From CAZCWX01 sp964502465 (lineage in GTDB: Bacteria > Desulfobacterota > Binatia > Bin18), in contig CAZCWX010000215.1 of the NCBI GenBank assembly GCA_964502465.1, positions 1 through 8,409 on the forward strand: a stretch of DNA of 8,409 nt. Direction: 5' to 3'. Numbering within the stretch: the first letter of the stretch is position 1; every line of letters starts with the position of its first letter. Made by a program: the position numbers and the translations under genes. Shown here piece by piece: positions 1-7,465 of this stretch. The notes beneath the pieces are model-generated. The model ran no database searches, was not told the DNA's origin, and saw nothing but the letters and a program-made list of their open reading frames with translations.

Positions 1-957
1 ATCGACAAGGGAAATTAAAAGGATACGATCCACGCCAACGGCTGGCTCGATCACATAGGGTAAGTATCGCTCGCGCGTCTCTTCGTCGAAAAACGTCAGA
101 TCTTTCCCGCTGTATTGAGCATGCTGACGAAGATCAAAGTCGGTCCGGTTGGCAATCCCTTCGAGTTCTCCCCAGCCAAAAGGATAGTGGTACTCGATAT
201 CTGTACAGGCCTTGGCATAGTGAGCTAATTCTTCCTTGGCGTAGTGGTGGAAACGCAGATGAGCCGTGTTGATACCCAGTTGGGTCGTGTACCAGTGCAT
301 CCGTTGTTCACGCCAATAGTCGAACCACTCCTCGTCCGTACCCGGCTTGACGAAGAACTCCATCTCCATTTGCTCAAACTCTCGCGTGCGAAAGATAAAG
401 TTCCCTGGGGTGATTTCGTTGCGGAAGGACTTCCCAATCTGAGCGATACCAAAAGGAGGCTTCAGGCGGCTAGACTGTTGAACGTTGAGGAAGTTGACAA
501 ACATGCCCTGAGCGGTTTCGGGTCGTAAAAACGCGACCGCTGCGTCTTCTTCGACAGGGCCGACGAAGGTCTTGAACATGAGATTGAATTGCCGTGCTTC
601 TGTGAGATCGCACTCCATCCCCTTGGGGCACTGACGTTCCTCTTTTGGGGGAATCTGGTCGGCACGAAAGCGGCGTTTACACACGCGGCAGTCAGCCAGT
701 GGATCGGAAAATCCGGCGATGTGTCCCGAGGCTTCCCACACTCGTGGATGCATAAGCACGGCACTTTCGATACCGACCACGTTCTCGCGCGAGGTCACCA
801 TAAAGCGCCACCACGCCTCACGGATATGACGTTTCAGTTCAATGCCTAGTGGCCCATAGTCCCACGTGCTGGCAAAGCCTCCGTAGATTTCACTTGAAGG
901 GAAGACAAATCCCCGTCGCTTGCACAGGTTGACGATCTTGTCCATTGTGACTGACAT
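1..957 (-). CDS. glyQS: Glycyl-tRNA synthetase, single-chain (alpha2) type, partial
   Basis: Cytoplasmic class II aminoacyl-tRNA synthetase that charges tRNA-Gly with glycine using ATP. The reading frame is open for 319 codons and runs off the left edge, so the C-terminal anticodon-binding domain is missing (family members are usually about 450-500 residues). Visible features are the N-terminal stretch RRGFVFPSSEIYGG (residues 14-27) and WDYGPLG (32-38). A cysteine cluster follows, CRVC at 90-93 and CPKGMEC at 110-116, possibly a zinc knuckle. Next come RPETAQGMF (145-153), class II motif 2 from GKSFRNE through FRTREFEQME (175-198), and motif 3 EPAVGVDR (304-311). This is not the alpha2/beta2 GlyQ plus GlyS enzyme. 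The start is either the ATG at 957 or an in-frame ATG at 945. I prefer 957 because family members usually have several residues before DKIV, but neither has a clear ribosome-binding site. It lies 15 bases after recO, probably in one transcript. Confidence 0.95.
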   Translation of the reverse strand, partial: MSVTMDKIVNLCKRRGFVFPSSEIYGGFASTWDYGPLGIELKRHIREAWWRFMVTSRENVVGIESAVLMHPRVWEASGHIAGFSDPLADCRVCKRRFRADQIPPKEERQCPKGMECDLTEARQFNLMFKTFVGPVEEDAAVAFLRPETAQGMFVNFLNVQQSSRLKPPFGIAQIGKSFRNEITPGNFIFRTREFEQMEMEFFVKPGTDEEWFDYWREQRMHWYTTQLGINTAHLRFHHYAKEELAHYAKACTDIEYHYPFGWGELEGIANRTDFDLRQHAQYSGKDLTFFDEETRERYLPYVIEPAVGVDRILLISLVD

Positions 958-972
958 AGGTCAGCACGCCTA

Positions 973-1770
973 TCATTCCCCCCGCAGGGCGTCAATGGAA
1001 GAACCCTGCGCAATCCCTGCTTGCTCCAAGAAAGCAAGCGATTTCAGCGGTCTGGAGAGATGGCGGGTGAGGAGACGAGCGCCGACCGCACGGACTTCGT
1101 AACACACCCGAGGCGACACTGCAGTCGAGAGAAACGCCTTCAAGCCCGCTTTCTTCGGCTGACGAAGCAGGTGCAACGTTTCGGCTGAGAGCACGAGTGT
1201 TGCTCCTCCTCGTTCTCGACAGTTGCGGCAAAGCAGACCGCTCAGGCTAGGGGAGAAGATGGCAGAGGTTGCGTGTTCTGGAAGAAAAGTGCCGCAATGT
1301 TGGCAACCTTGCAGGTTCGGCTCATACCCTACATACGCCAGCAGCAGGAATTCAAACGCGGGGAAGAGGAGGGCAGACCAGGGCGTCTGTTCCTCGAGCA
1401 GTGTCAGGCTATCGAGCAGTAAGAGGTAGATTTCTTGGCCTGGCTCACGACCTGCGACCATGACATCGACGAGTTCGGCTGCGTAACTCGCCAGCGCAAA
1501 TCGCTGGAGGTCACGACTCGGGCCGCGAAAGCTCTGTATGAGATCGCAACCGAAAATGAAGGCGAGATCGTCAGCCCGACTCGGGCGAAACCGCAGGGAC
1601 ACGTGGGTAAAAGGTTCAAGGACATTGACAAAGCGGCGGCGTGAGCGCTTCGCTCCCTTCGCTATGCCAGTGACCTTTCCCCAGTCTCGTGTCAGGAAGG
1701 TCACAATCTTATCCGATTCTCCGTGCAACCGCGTGCGCAGTACAAGCGCTAAAGTCCGTTCTTCGATCAT
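973..1770 (-). CDS. recO: DNA repair protein RecO
   Basis: Recombination mediator of the RecFOR pathway. In characterised bacteria it works with RecR to load RecA onto SSB-coated single-stranded DNA and can anneal complementary strands. The 265-residue product has the usual length and layout: an N-terminal OB-fold beginning near EERTLALVLRTR (3-14), the segment RDWGKVTGIAKGAKRSRRR (28-46) in the basic DNA-binding region, a helical middle, and a four-cysteine zinc site, CQHC at 156-159 and CRNC at 181-184. The ATG at 1770 is preceded by AAGG about six bases upstream on the coding strand. It is the first gene of the minus-strand block, diverging from grpE, with the glycyl-tRNA synthetase gene directly downstream. 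Nothing looks truncated. The call rests on the overall pattern and the zinc site rather than on a catalytic motif, because RecO has none. Confidence 0.92.
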   Translation of the reverse strand: MIEERTLALVLRTRLHGESDKIVTFLTRDWGKVTGIAKGAKRSRRRFVNVLEPFTHVSLRFRPSRADDLAFIFGCDLIQSFRGPSRDLQRFALASYAAELVDVMVAGREPGQEIYLLLLDSLTLLEEQTPWSALLFPAFEFLLLAYVGYEPNLQGCQHCGTFLPEHATSAIFSPSLSGLLCRNCRERGGATLVLSAETLHLLRQPKKAGLKAFLSTAVSPRVCYEVRAVGARLLTRHLSRPLKSLAFLEQAGIAQGSSIDALRGE

Positions 1771-1777
1771 GGTTTAC

Positions 1778-1807
1778 CTTGACACTTGAGGGTATGGTTC
1801 TTACATT
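1778..1807 (+). promoter_or_regulatory. Candidate promoter for the grpE-dnaK block, sigma-70 / heat-shock-like
   Basis: In the 97-bp recO-grpE gap, TTGACA (1779-1784) is a perfect -35 box. It is followed after exactly 17 bases by TACATT (1802-1807), which matches the -10 consensus at 4 of 6 positions. The same bases read as CTTG (1778-1781), 18 bases, then CTTACATT (1800-1807), close to the sigma-32 pattern described in alphaproteobacteria (CTTG, 17-18 bases, CYTATNT). I see no CIRCE inverted repeat (TTAGCACTC/GAGTGCTAA), so HrcA control is not indicated here. The grpE ATG follows 60 bases after the -10 box, with AGGGGG as a plausible ribosome-binding site. I found no convincing promoter for recO on the other strand of this gap. 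Confidence 0.5.
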
Positions 1808-1867
1808 TTCCAAACAATATCTCTTTCGAGGACAGAAAAAAATCACTATTTCCACAGGGGGTAGAGC

Positions 1868-2464
1868 ATGGAAAAAGCAGACCGTGACAACGCTCCGACA
1901 GTATCAGAAGAACAATCTGCGGAGCAGATGACAGCGCGCCCTGAGGAACAACAGGCGGAGGGTGCAGAGAAGATTGATGCTCTGCGGGCGAAACTCCACG
2001 AGGCAGAAGCGACGGCAAAGGGAAACTACGACCTGTTCCTACGAGAGCGAGCCGACCTGGAGAACTTTAAGCGACGTATGCAGCGTGAGCAGGCAGAGTC
2101 TTTACGGTTTGCTAACGAGCCGCTGCTCCGGGACCTGTTACCGGTCGTTGATAATTTAGAGCGAGCGGTTGCCCATGCCCAGGGGGGAGGAAATGGGCAA
2201 CCTGTAGTTGAGGGGATCGCATTAGTCCTGCGCACCTTTCTCAGTGTCTTGGAAAAATATGGTGTGAGCCGCCAGACTGCCGTTGGTGAACCGTTTGATC
2301 CGAATAAGCACGAAGCAATGGCCCAAGTCGAAAACGCTGAACTGGCGCCGAACACGATCGCGGATGAGCATCTTGCTGGCTATCTCCTGCATGGCCGTTT
2401 GTTACGGCCCGCTTTAGTAACGATTGCTAAAGCGCCCAGCCAGGAAAAAAAATCCGCAGAGTAA
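1868..2464 (+). CDS. grpE: Nucleotide exchange factor GrpE
   Basis: Co-chaperone that acts as a dimer to release ADP from DnaK, resetting the Hsp70 cycle in the cytoplasm. The 198-residue protein has an acidic, low-complexity N-terminus (residues 1-33) and a long helix predicted to form the dimer coiled coil (about 34-100), including RERADLENFKRRMQREQ (59-75) and LLPVVDNLERA (90-100). The C-terminal beta domain has PFDPNKHEAM (142-151) and GYLLHGRLLRPALVTIAK (171-188), which match the conserved GrpE ending. The ATG at 1868 is preceded by AGGGGG about six bases away. It is the first gene of the plus-strand chaperone block and is separated from dnaK by 82 bases. No hrcA gene precedes it, unlike many heat-shock operons; its place is taken by divergent recO. 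Confidence 0.96.
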   Translation: MEKADRDNAPTVSEEQSAEQMTARPEEQQAEGAEKIDALRAKLHEAEATAKGNYDLFLRERADLENFKRRMQREQAESLRFANEPLLRDLLPVVDNLERAVAHAQGGGNGQPVVEGIALVLRTFLSVLEKYGVSRQTAVGEPFDPNKHEAMAQVENAELAPNTIADEHLAGYLLHGRLLRPALVTIAKAPSQEKKSAE

Positions 2465-2546
2465 AGGTTGCCAATCCTAAAACAGATGATTAAACATGCT
2501 GTACAGCGGATGCAGGGGTAGAAGGCTTTTGTAAGGAGAAACAGAT

Positions 2547-4466
2547 ATGGCAAAGGTTATTGGTATCGATTTAGGAACGACAAACTCGGTAGTGGCGGTA
2601 ATGGAAGGGGGTGAACCGAAAGTTATCACTAATGCCGAGGGGAGTCGCATCACGCCTTCTGTGGTGGCCTTCACCGATAGTGGGGAGCGCTTGGTTGGTC
2701 AGATTGCCAGACGTCAGGCAATCACCAATCCAGAAAATACCATTTTCTCCATTAAGCGTCTCATTGGCCGACGCTTTGAGGAACCCGAAGTACGCAAGGC
2801 CGCGCAAATCCTGCCATACAAGATAGCCAGAGCTGATAATGGTGATGCGTGGGTGGAAGTTCGTGGCAAAGGCTATAGCTCGCCCGAGATCTCGGCCTTT
2901 ATTTTGCAAAAAATGAAACAGACTGCCGAAGATTACTTGGGCGAGAAGATTACCGAAGCGGTCATTACCGTTCCAGCCTACTTCAACGACTCTCAGCGTC
3001 AAGCAACCAAAGATGCCGGCCGCATCGCCGGGCTAAACGTCTTGCGTATCATCAACGAGCCGACTGCCGCTTCATTAGCCTACGGTCTCGATAAAAAGAA
3101 GGATGAAAAGATTGCAGTCTTTGACCTCGGCGGCGGGACGTTCGATATTTCTATCCTCGAAGTTGGGGACGGCGTCTTTGAGGTCAAGTCTACTAATGGT
3201 GATACGTTCCTTGGTGGTGATGATTTCGATCAGCGGGTCATCGATTACCTGGCTGACGAATTCAGGAAGGATCAGGGCGTTGATTTACGGAAAGATCGGA
3301 TGGCTCTGCAGCGCCTGAAGGAAGCGGCAGAGAAGGCAAAGATCGAACTCTCTTCCTCAATGGAAACGGAGATCAACCTCCCATTTATTACTGCTGATCA
3401 GACTGGGCCGAAGCATCTGACCATGAAACTCACACGGGCCAAGCTCGAGGCGCTCTGTGCGGACCTGCTCGATCGGCTTGAGGAGCCGTGTCTGACCGCT
3501 TTAAAGGACTCTGGCCTCTCTACGCGCCAGATCGACGAGGTGGTGTTGGTCGGTGGCATGATTCGTATGCCTGTAGTACAGGAACGGGTACGCAAGATCT
3601 TTGGCAAGGAACCCCATAAAGGGGTGAATCCCGACGAAGTCGTCGCCGTCGGCGCAGCCATCCAAGGCGCGGTGCTCACAGGTGAGGTCAAGGATGTCTT
3701 GTTGTTAGATGTTACCCCGCTCTCCTTGGGTATCGAAACGCTCGGTGGCGTATTTACGCGTCTGATCGAAAAGAATACCACGATCCCGACCAAAAAGAGT
3801 CAGGTCTTTTCGACCGCCTCTGACAACCAAACCGCGGTAACGATCCGAGTCTTTCAGGGCGAGCGTGAGATGGCAGCCAATAACAAGTTGCTCGGGCAAT
3901 TTGACCTGGTCGGTATTCCATCAGCGCCGCGAGGTATCCCGCAGGTCGAGGTCACGTTCGATATCGATGCGAATGGCATTGTGCATGTCAATGCCAAGGA
4001 CCTCGGTACTGGGAAGGAACAGTCGATTCGCATCACTGCTTCGAGTGGCCTTAATGAAGAGGAAATTAAGCAGATGGTGAAAGACGCTGAGGCGCACGCT
4101 GAAGAGGATAAGCGCAAGCGGGAACGGATCGAAGCGCGCAACCATCTCGATTCCCTCATTTATTCGACCGAGAAATCGTTGAAGGACCATCGCAGTGATG
4201 TCGATGACGCAATTGCGAGCAACATCGAGGCTGCGCTAGAGAAGGCGAAGAAAACGATGGAGAGTGAGGATCTTGACGCGATAAAGGCTGCGACCGATGA
4301 GTTAACGCAGAGTTCGCACAAACTTGCCGAGGCCATGTATGCGCGCGCTGCCAAAGAGCAAGCAAGTGCTCAGGATGCCCATACCGAAGGTGAGCGCAGC
4401 AACGGGCAGGCCAAGGACAAAGATAAAGACAACGTGGTCGATGCCGATTTTGAAGAGGTAAAATAG
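2547..4466 (+). CDS. dnaK: Molecular chaperone DnaK (Hsp70)
   Basis: ATP-dependent Hsp70 that binds exposed hydrophobic peptides, working with DnaJ (ATPase stimulation) and GrpE (ADP release). It is full length at 639 residues. The nucleotide-binding domain starts with GIDLGTTNS (6-14) and contains the phosphate-binding loop GGGTFD (195-200). The interdomain linker DVLLLDVTPLSL lies at 383-394, followed by the beta-sandwich substrate domain (about 395-500), the helical lid, and a charged tail rich in Lys and Asp ending FEEVK. The segment around 77-105, including ADNGDAWVEV, is the insert found in Hsp70s of diderm bacteria and missing from most Gram-positive ones. The start is well set: AAGGAG (2533-2538) lies eight bases before the ATG. 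A terminator-like hairpin follows the stop codon, before dnaJ. Confidence 0.99.
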   Translation: MAKVIGIDLGTTNSVVAVMEGGEPKVITNAEGSRITPSVVAFTDSGERLVGQIARRQAITNPENTIFSIKRLIGRRFEEPEVRKAAQILPYKIARADNGDAWVEVRGKGYSSPEISAFILQKMKQTAEDYLGEKITEAVITVPAYFNDSQRQATKDAGRIAGLNVLRIINEPTAASLAYGLDKKKDEKIAVFDLGGGTFDISILEVGDGVFEVKSTNGDTFLGGDDFDQRVIDYLADEFRKDQGVDLRKDRMALQRLKEAAEKAKIELSSSMETEINLPFITADQTGPKHLTMKLTRAKLEALCADLLDRLEEPCLTALKDSGLSTRQIDEVVLVGGMIRMPVVQERVRKIFGKEPHKGVNPDEVVAVGAAIQGAVLTGEVKDVLLLDVTPLSLGIETLGGVFTRLIEKNTTIPTKKSQVFSTASDNQTAVTIRVFQGEREMAANNKLLGQFDLVGIPSAPRGIPQVEVTFDIDANGIVHVNAKDLGTGKEQSIRITASSGLNEEEIKQMVKDAEAHAEEDKRKRERIEARNHLDSLIYSTEKSLKDHRSDVDDAIASNIEAALEKAKKTMESEDLDAIKAATDELTQSSHKLAEAMYARAAKEQASAQDAHTEGERSNGQAKDKDKDNVVDADFEEVK

Positions 4467-4496
4467 CGCAAGAGGAAGATCGGTTGCTCAGTCAGG

Positions 4497-4534
4497 GCCC
4501 CCACTCCTCCCGAGAAGGGTGGGGGCTTTTGTTT
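4497..4534 (+). terminator. Intrinsic terminator or attenuator between dnaK and dnaJ
   Basis: The left arm GCCCCCAC (4497-4504) pairs perfectly with GTGGGGGC (4519-4526). Pairing can extend inward through a T-G wobble and a few further pairs to a CCGA loop (4510-4513). The right arm is directly followed by TTTTGTTT (4527-4534), as expected of a Rho-independent terminator on the plus strand. The hairpin starts 31 bases after the dnaK stop and the T tract ends 19 bases before the dnaJ start. Because no clear promoter is visible between it and dnaJ, it more likely acts as a partial terminator that sets the dnaK:dnaJ ratio than as a full operon end. Confidence 0.8.
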
Positions 4535-4552
4535 AGGGATAGGGTGTAATGC

Positions 4553-5668
4553 ATGGCAACCAAAGCCGACTATTATGAACTGCTGGGCGTAAGCCACAAC
4601 GCGAACGAAGAAGAAATCAAGAAGGCCTATCGAAAAGCAGCGCTACGCTATCATCCAGATCGGAATCCCGGAGATAAAGCAGCCGAAGAAAAGTTCAAGG
4701 AACTGTCTGAGGCCTACCAGGTGCTCGCGGATGCTGAGAAACGAGCCCAATATGACCGCTACGGCCACGCTGCTTTCGAGCAGGGTGGGGCCGGGTTTAA
4801 CGGATTCGACTTTTCGGGAAACTTTGAAGATATTTTCGGCGATATTTTTGGTGACTTCTTCGGTGGTGGGGGGCGAGGCCGCCGGCGAGCGCAGCGTGGA
4901 GAAGACCTCAGCTATAACGTAGAAATTTCGTTTGAAGAGGCGGCCTTTGGTACCGAGAAAACGATCTCCATACCGCGCATGACTGTCTGTCACGAGTGTC
5001 AAGGGACAGGGGCGAAACAAGGAACCTCGCCAAAAACCTGTTCTGCCTGTCGCGGGAGTGGGCAGGTACGGTTTCAACAAGGGTTCTTTACTGTTGCCCG
5101 GACTTGTAATCGCTGTGGTGGACAGGGGAAAGTCGTTACCGACCCTTGCGCGACCTGCCACGGAGTCGGGGCGGTACGCAAGTCTTCCACTCTCCAGGTA
5201 AAAATTCCTGCAGGTGTAGATACCGGCGCCCGCCTGAAGCTGCGTGGGGAAGGAGAGGCCGGTCCTGCCGGAGGAATTCCTGGTGATCTCTATGTCCTTA
5301 TCCGTGTGCGTGAACATCCACTGTTCGAGCGTCAACACAATGATGTCGTGTGTGAAATCCCAATCAATTTTCCTCAGGCAGCCTTGGGGACGGAAATCGA
5401 AGTTCCCACGCTAGAAGGGAAGCTCAAAATGAAGATCCCGGCTGGATCTCAGTCGGGCAATGTGTTCCGCCTCCGTGGAAAGGGTATTGCCGACTTGCGT
5501 GGCGGAGGCCGGGGAGACCAATTGGTGAGAGTTGTCGTTGAAGTCCCACGCAAACTCAATGCTCGACAACGCGAGTTACTGGAGGAGTTTGCCCGCCTTG
5601 ATGGGGAGGGGGATGTGCACCCTATGGCCAAGGGATTCTTTGAGAAAGTCAGGGAACTTTTTGGATAG
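4553..5668 (+). CDS. dnaJ: Molecular chaperone DnaJ (type I Hsp40)
   Basis: J-domain co-chaperone that delivers unfolded clients to DnaK and stimulates its ATPase. The 371-residue protein has all parts of a type I Hsp40. The N-terminal J domain (about 5-71) carries the essential HPD triad at 34-36. A Gly/Phe-rich stretch (about 77-109) includes IFGDIFGDFFGGGG. Four zinc-binding CxxCxGxG repeats are all intact: CHECQGTG (146-153), CSACRGSG (163-170), CNRCGGQG (185-192) and CATCHGVG (199-206). C-terminal substrate-binding and dimerisation domains follow. AGGGTG (4541-4546) lies six bases before the chosen ATG; an ATG four bases earlier is out of frame. The gene sits just after the dnaK hairpin and 14 bases before thiL, suggesting co-transcription with thiL and larB. 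Confidence 0.98.
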   Translation: MATKADYYELLGVSHNANEEEIKKAYRKAALRYHPDRNPGDKAAEEKFKELSEAYQVLADAEKRAQYDRYGHAAFEQGGAGFNGFDFSGNFEDIFGDIFGDFFGGGGRGRRRAQRGEDLSYNVEISFEEAAFGTEKTISIPRMTVCHECQGTGAKQGTSPKTCSACRGSGQVRFQQGFFTVARTCNRCGGQGKVVTDPCATCHGVGAVRKSSTLQVKIPAGVDTGARLKLRGEGEAGPAGGIPGDLYVLIRVREHPLFERQHNDVVCEIPINFPQAALGTEIEVPTLEGKLKMKIPAGSQSGNVFRLRGKGIADLRGGGRGDQLVRVVVEVPRKLNARQRELLEEFARLDGEGDVHPMAKGFFEKVRELFG

Positions 5669-5682
5669 AGGAACAGGCAAGG

Positions 5683-6663
5683 ATGAAACTGAGCGACTTG
5701 GGCGAGTTCCCCTTCTTGTCCCGCTTGCGGAATCGCATCCCCACAGACCGTCGTGTTGTTCTCGGGTTAGGTGACGACTGTGCGGCGGTGACGCTCTCCG
5801 GCACTACCCTGCTGACTACCGATGCGCTCGTCGAAAACGTGCACTTCCGCCGTGAGTGGACTTCCTTCTCTCTTCTTGGGGAAAAGGCATTCGCGGTGAA
5901 TGCGAGTGACATTGCCTCTATGGGAGGAGAGCCAGCGTTCGCGCTGTTGAGTTTGGGCATCCCGCACACCTGTGAAGTCGAGGATCTCGATGCCTTCTTC
6001 GATGGCTTTATAGGTGCAACAACCGCGTGTGGCGCGGCTTTAGTTGGTGGTAACCTCAGTGCTGCCCCCTGTTTGATGATCTCAGTCACCCTCCTTGGTC
6101 GGGCGCCCTATGGGGTCGTCACGCGAGCTGGGGCACGGGTGGGTGATGATCTCTATGTCAGCGGCACCCTTGGAGACGCTGCCTTGGGGTTACGCTTCTT
6201 ACAAGAAGGGCGAGACGACCCGGTAGCACAGCAGAGTAAAGCCCGGTTTTTGCACCCCTCTGCACGCCTAACCATTGGGCGCGAGGTTGCGGCCCGTCAT
6301 GTAGTCAGTGCAATGATCGATGTGAGTGATGGCTTGTTGCAGGATCTTGGGCATCTCTGTGAAGAGAGTCAAGTGGGCGCTATTATTGAAGCACCAGCGT
6401 TGCCGCTGTCGGCTGCGTATCGTGCGCTGATCGGTGAGCAAAACTGGAGTGTAGCCTTGACTGGCGGTGAAGACTACGAACTCTTGTTTTCCACCCCAGT
6501 GGAACATCACGCTGCTATCCAAGAACTCGCTCGTGTGAGCGACTGTTCAATTACGCGCATTGGTCGTATTGTTCCACAGAGCGAACGGATCGCTGTCCGT
6601 GGGTCCGATGGGACAGTGTATACGCCAGAGCGTGCTGGGTACGACCATTTCCGTCGAGTGTAG
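5683..6663 (+). CDS. thiL: Thiamine-monophosphate kinase ThiL
   Basis: Catalyses the last step of thiamine diphosphate synthesis: thiamine phosphate plus ATP gives thiamine diphosphate plus ADP. It belongs to the PurM/AIR-synthetase-like ATP-binding superfamily. The 326 residues carry the family motifs in order: GLGDDCAAV (28-36), TTDALVENVHF (45-55), KAFAVNASDIASMGGEP (68-84), VSGTLGDAALGL (159-170), MIDVSDGLLQDL (211-222) and LTGGEDYELLF (259-269). One deviation is visible: the usual GGD motif after the second helix reads GGN (122-124), so a metal-site Asp is replaced by Asn. The other metal and nucleotide acidic residues (D31/D32, D47, D76, D213, D216) are present, so activity is likely. 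The ATG at 5683 follows dnaJ by 14 bases with AAGG just upstream. It overlaps no neighbour and precedes larB by 6 bases. Confidence 0.96.
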   Translation: MKLSDLGEFPFLSRLRNRIPTDRRVVLGLGDDCAAVTLSGTTLLTTDALVENVHFRREWTSFSLLGEKAFAVNASDIASMGGEPAFALLSLGIPHTCEVEDLDAFFDGFIGATTACGAALVGGNLSAAPCLMISVTLLGRAPYGVVTRAGARVGDDLYVSGTLGDAALGLRFLQEGRDDPVAQQSKARFLHPSARLTIGREVAARHVVSAMIDVSDGLLQDLGHLCEESQVGAIIEAPALPLSAAYRALIGEQNWSVALTGGEDYELLFSTPVEHHAAIQELARVSDCSITRIGRIVPQSERIAVRGSDGTVYTPERAGYDHFRRV

Positions 6664-6669
6664 GTAGAC

Positions 6670-7428
6670 ATGGATCGTGCACGTCTTCACCAATTGTTAA
6701 CCCAGGTTCAGAATGGTACGCTCAAGGTTGAGCAAGCCATTGCCGCCCTCAAAACCCTCCCTTTTGAGAACTTAGGCTTTGCTCGGGTGGATCACCATCG
6801 CGCCTTGCGCAAAGGGTTTCCAGAGATCATCCTCGGTCAGGGAAAGACGGCTCATCAGATTGTTGAGATCGCCCAGCGTCTTGTTGCGCATGGTCAGCAT
6901 GCGCTCATTACCCGCCTGAATGAACAAAAGGCACAAGAGGTGCGAGGCGTTCTTCCTGACCTGCGTTACTACCCTGATGGTCGCCTTGGGTCCGTGGGGA
7001 AACCGCCCGTTCCTCCTGAAAAACAGGGGACCATTCTGGTAATATCGGCCGGTACCGCGGATCTGCCGGTGGCTGAGGAAGCCGCGGTGAGCGCTGAACT
7101 GATGGGGAATCGTGTCGAGCGGTTGTACGATGTAGGGGTCGCTGGGTTGCACAGGTTACTCGACAGTACCGAGATAATCTACGCGGCGACTGTATTGATC
7201 GTGGTAGCTGGTATGGAGGGGGCACTTCCCAGTGTAGTTGGTGGGTTGGTCGATCGGCCGGTCATTGCTGTGCCTACTAGTATTGGCTACGGAGCGAGTT
7301 TTAACGGTCTTGCGGCGCTGTTAGCCATGCTCAACTCCTGTGCCGCCGGAATCACGGTTGTCAACATCGATAATGGGTTTGGTGCCGCTGCCGCTGCTAC
7401 TCTCATGAATAGGCTGACAAAACGATGA
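6670..7428 (+). CDS. larB: Nickel-pincer cofactor biosynthesis protein LarB
   Basis: LarB carboxylates and hydrolyses nicotinic acid adenine dinucleotide to pyridinium-3,5-dicarboxylate mononucleotide, the first step towards the nickel-pincer nucleotide cofactor of lactate racemase and related enzymes. The 252-residue product has the family N-terminal part with GFARVDHHRALRKGFPE (36-52) and GQGKT (56-60). The C-terminal PurE-like (AIR carboxylase-like) domain has SAGTADLPVAEEA (126-138), VAGMEGALPSVVGGLVD (179-195), PTSIGYGASF (202-211) and LNSCAAG (221-227). Cys224 and Glu183 line up, by position and motif, with the catalytic Cys221 and Glu180 that I recall for the Lactobacillus plantarum enzyme. 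The start codon is six bases after the thiL stop, and TAGGTAG spanning that stop is the likely ribosome-binding site, implying translational coupling. Older annotations call this family PurE-like; the full-length match favours LarB. larC and larE are not in view. Confidence 0.93.
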   Translation: MDRARLHQLLTQVQNGTLKVEQAIAALKTLPFENLGFARVDHHRALRKGFPEIILGQGKTAHQIVEIAQRLVAHGQHALITRLNEQKAQEVRGVLPDLRYYPDGRLGSVGKPPVPPEKQGTILVISAGTADLPVAEEAAVSAELMGNRVERLYDVGVAGLHRLLDSTEIIYAATVLIVVAGMEGALPSVVGGLVDRPVIAVPTSIGYGASFNGLAALLAMLNSCAAGITVVNIDNGFGAAAAATLMNRLTKR

Positions 7429-7465
7429 GAGAGAACAGGTTGGCGATTGCTGCGTTGATATGTTG

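Noticed and set aside
244..849. Plus-strand open frames over the left 850 bases
   Set aside because: They are antisense to the well-supported GlyRS frame, which is uninterrupted for 319 codons and has all class II motifs.
1771..1867. Possible CIRCE operator in the recO-grpE gap
   Set aside because: Looked for TTAGCACTC with an inverted GAGTGCTAA partner nine bases away; nothing close is present.
2468..2496. Possible second promoter before dnaK (TTGCCA, 17 bases, TAAACA)
   Set aside because: The -35 box is good, but the -10 box matches at only 3 of 6 positions; too weak to list as a feature.
2498..2507. Perfect 10-bp palindrome GCTGTACAGC between grpE and dnaK
   Set aside because: It is short, without a loop, T tract or second copy nearby; a palindrome of this size can arise by chance and nothing ties it to a known operator.
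2571..3002. A 143-codon minus-strand open frame within dnaK
   Set aside because: Shadow of the highly conserved dnaK reading frame; no motif or independent ribosome-binding site supports it.
4643..5338. A 231-codon open frame on the minus strand opposite dnaJ
   Set aside because: It lies wholly within the clear dnaJ coding sequence, shows no recognisable domain, and its composition is that of an antisense shadow.
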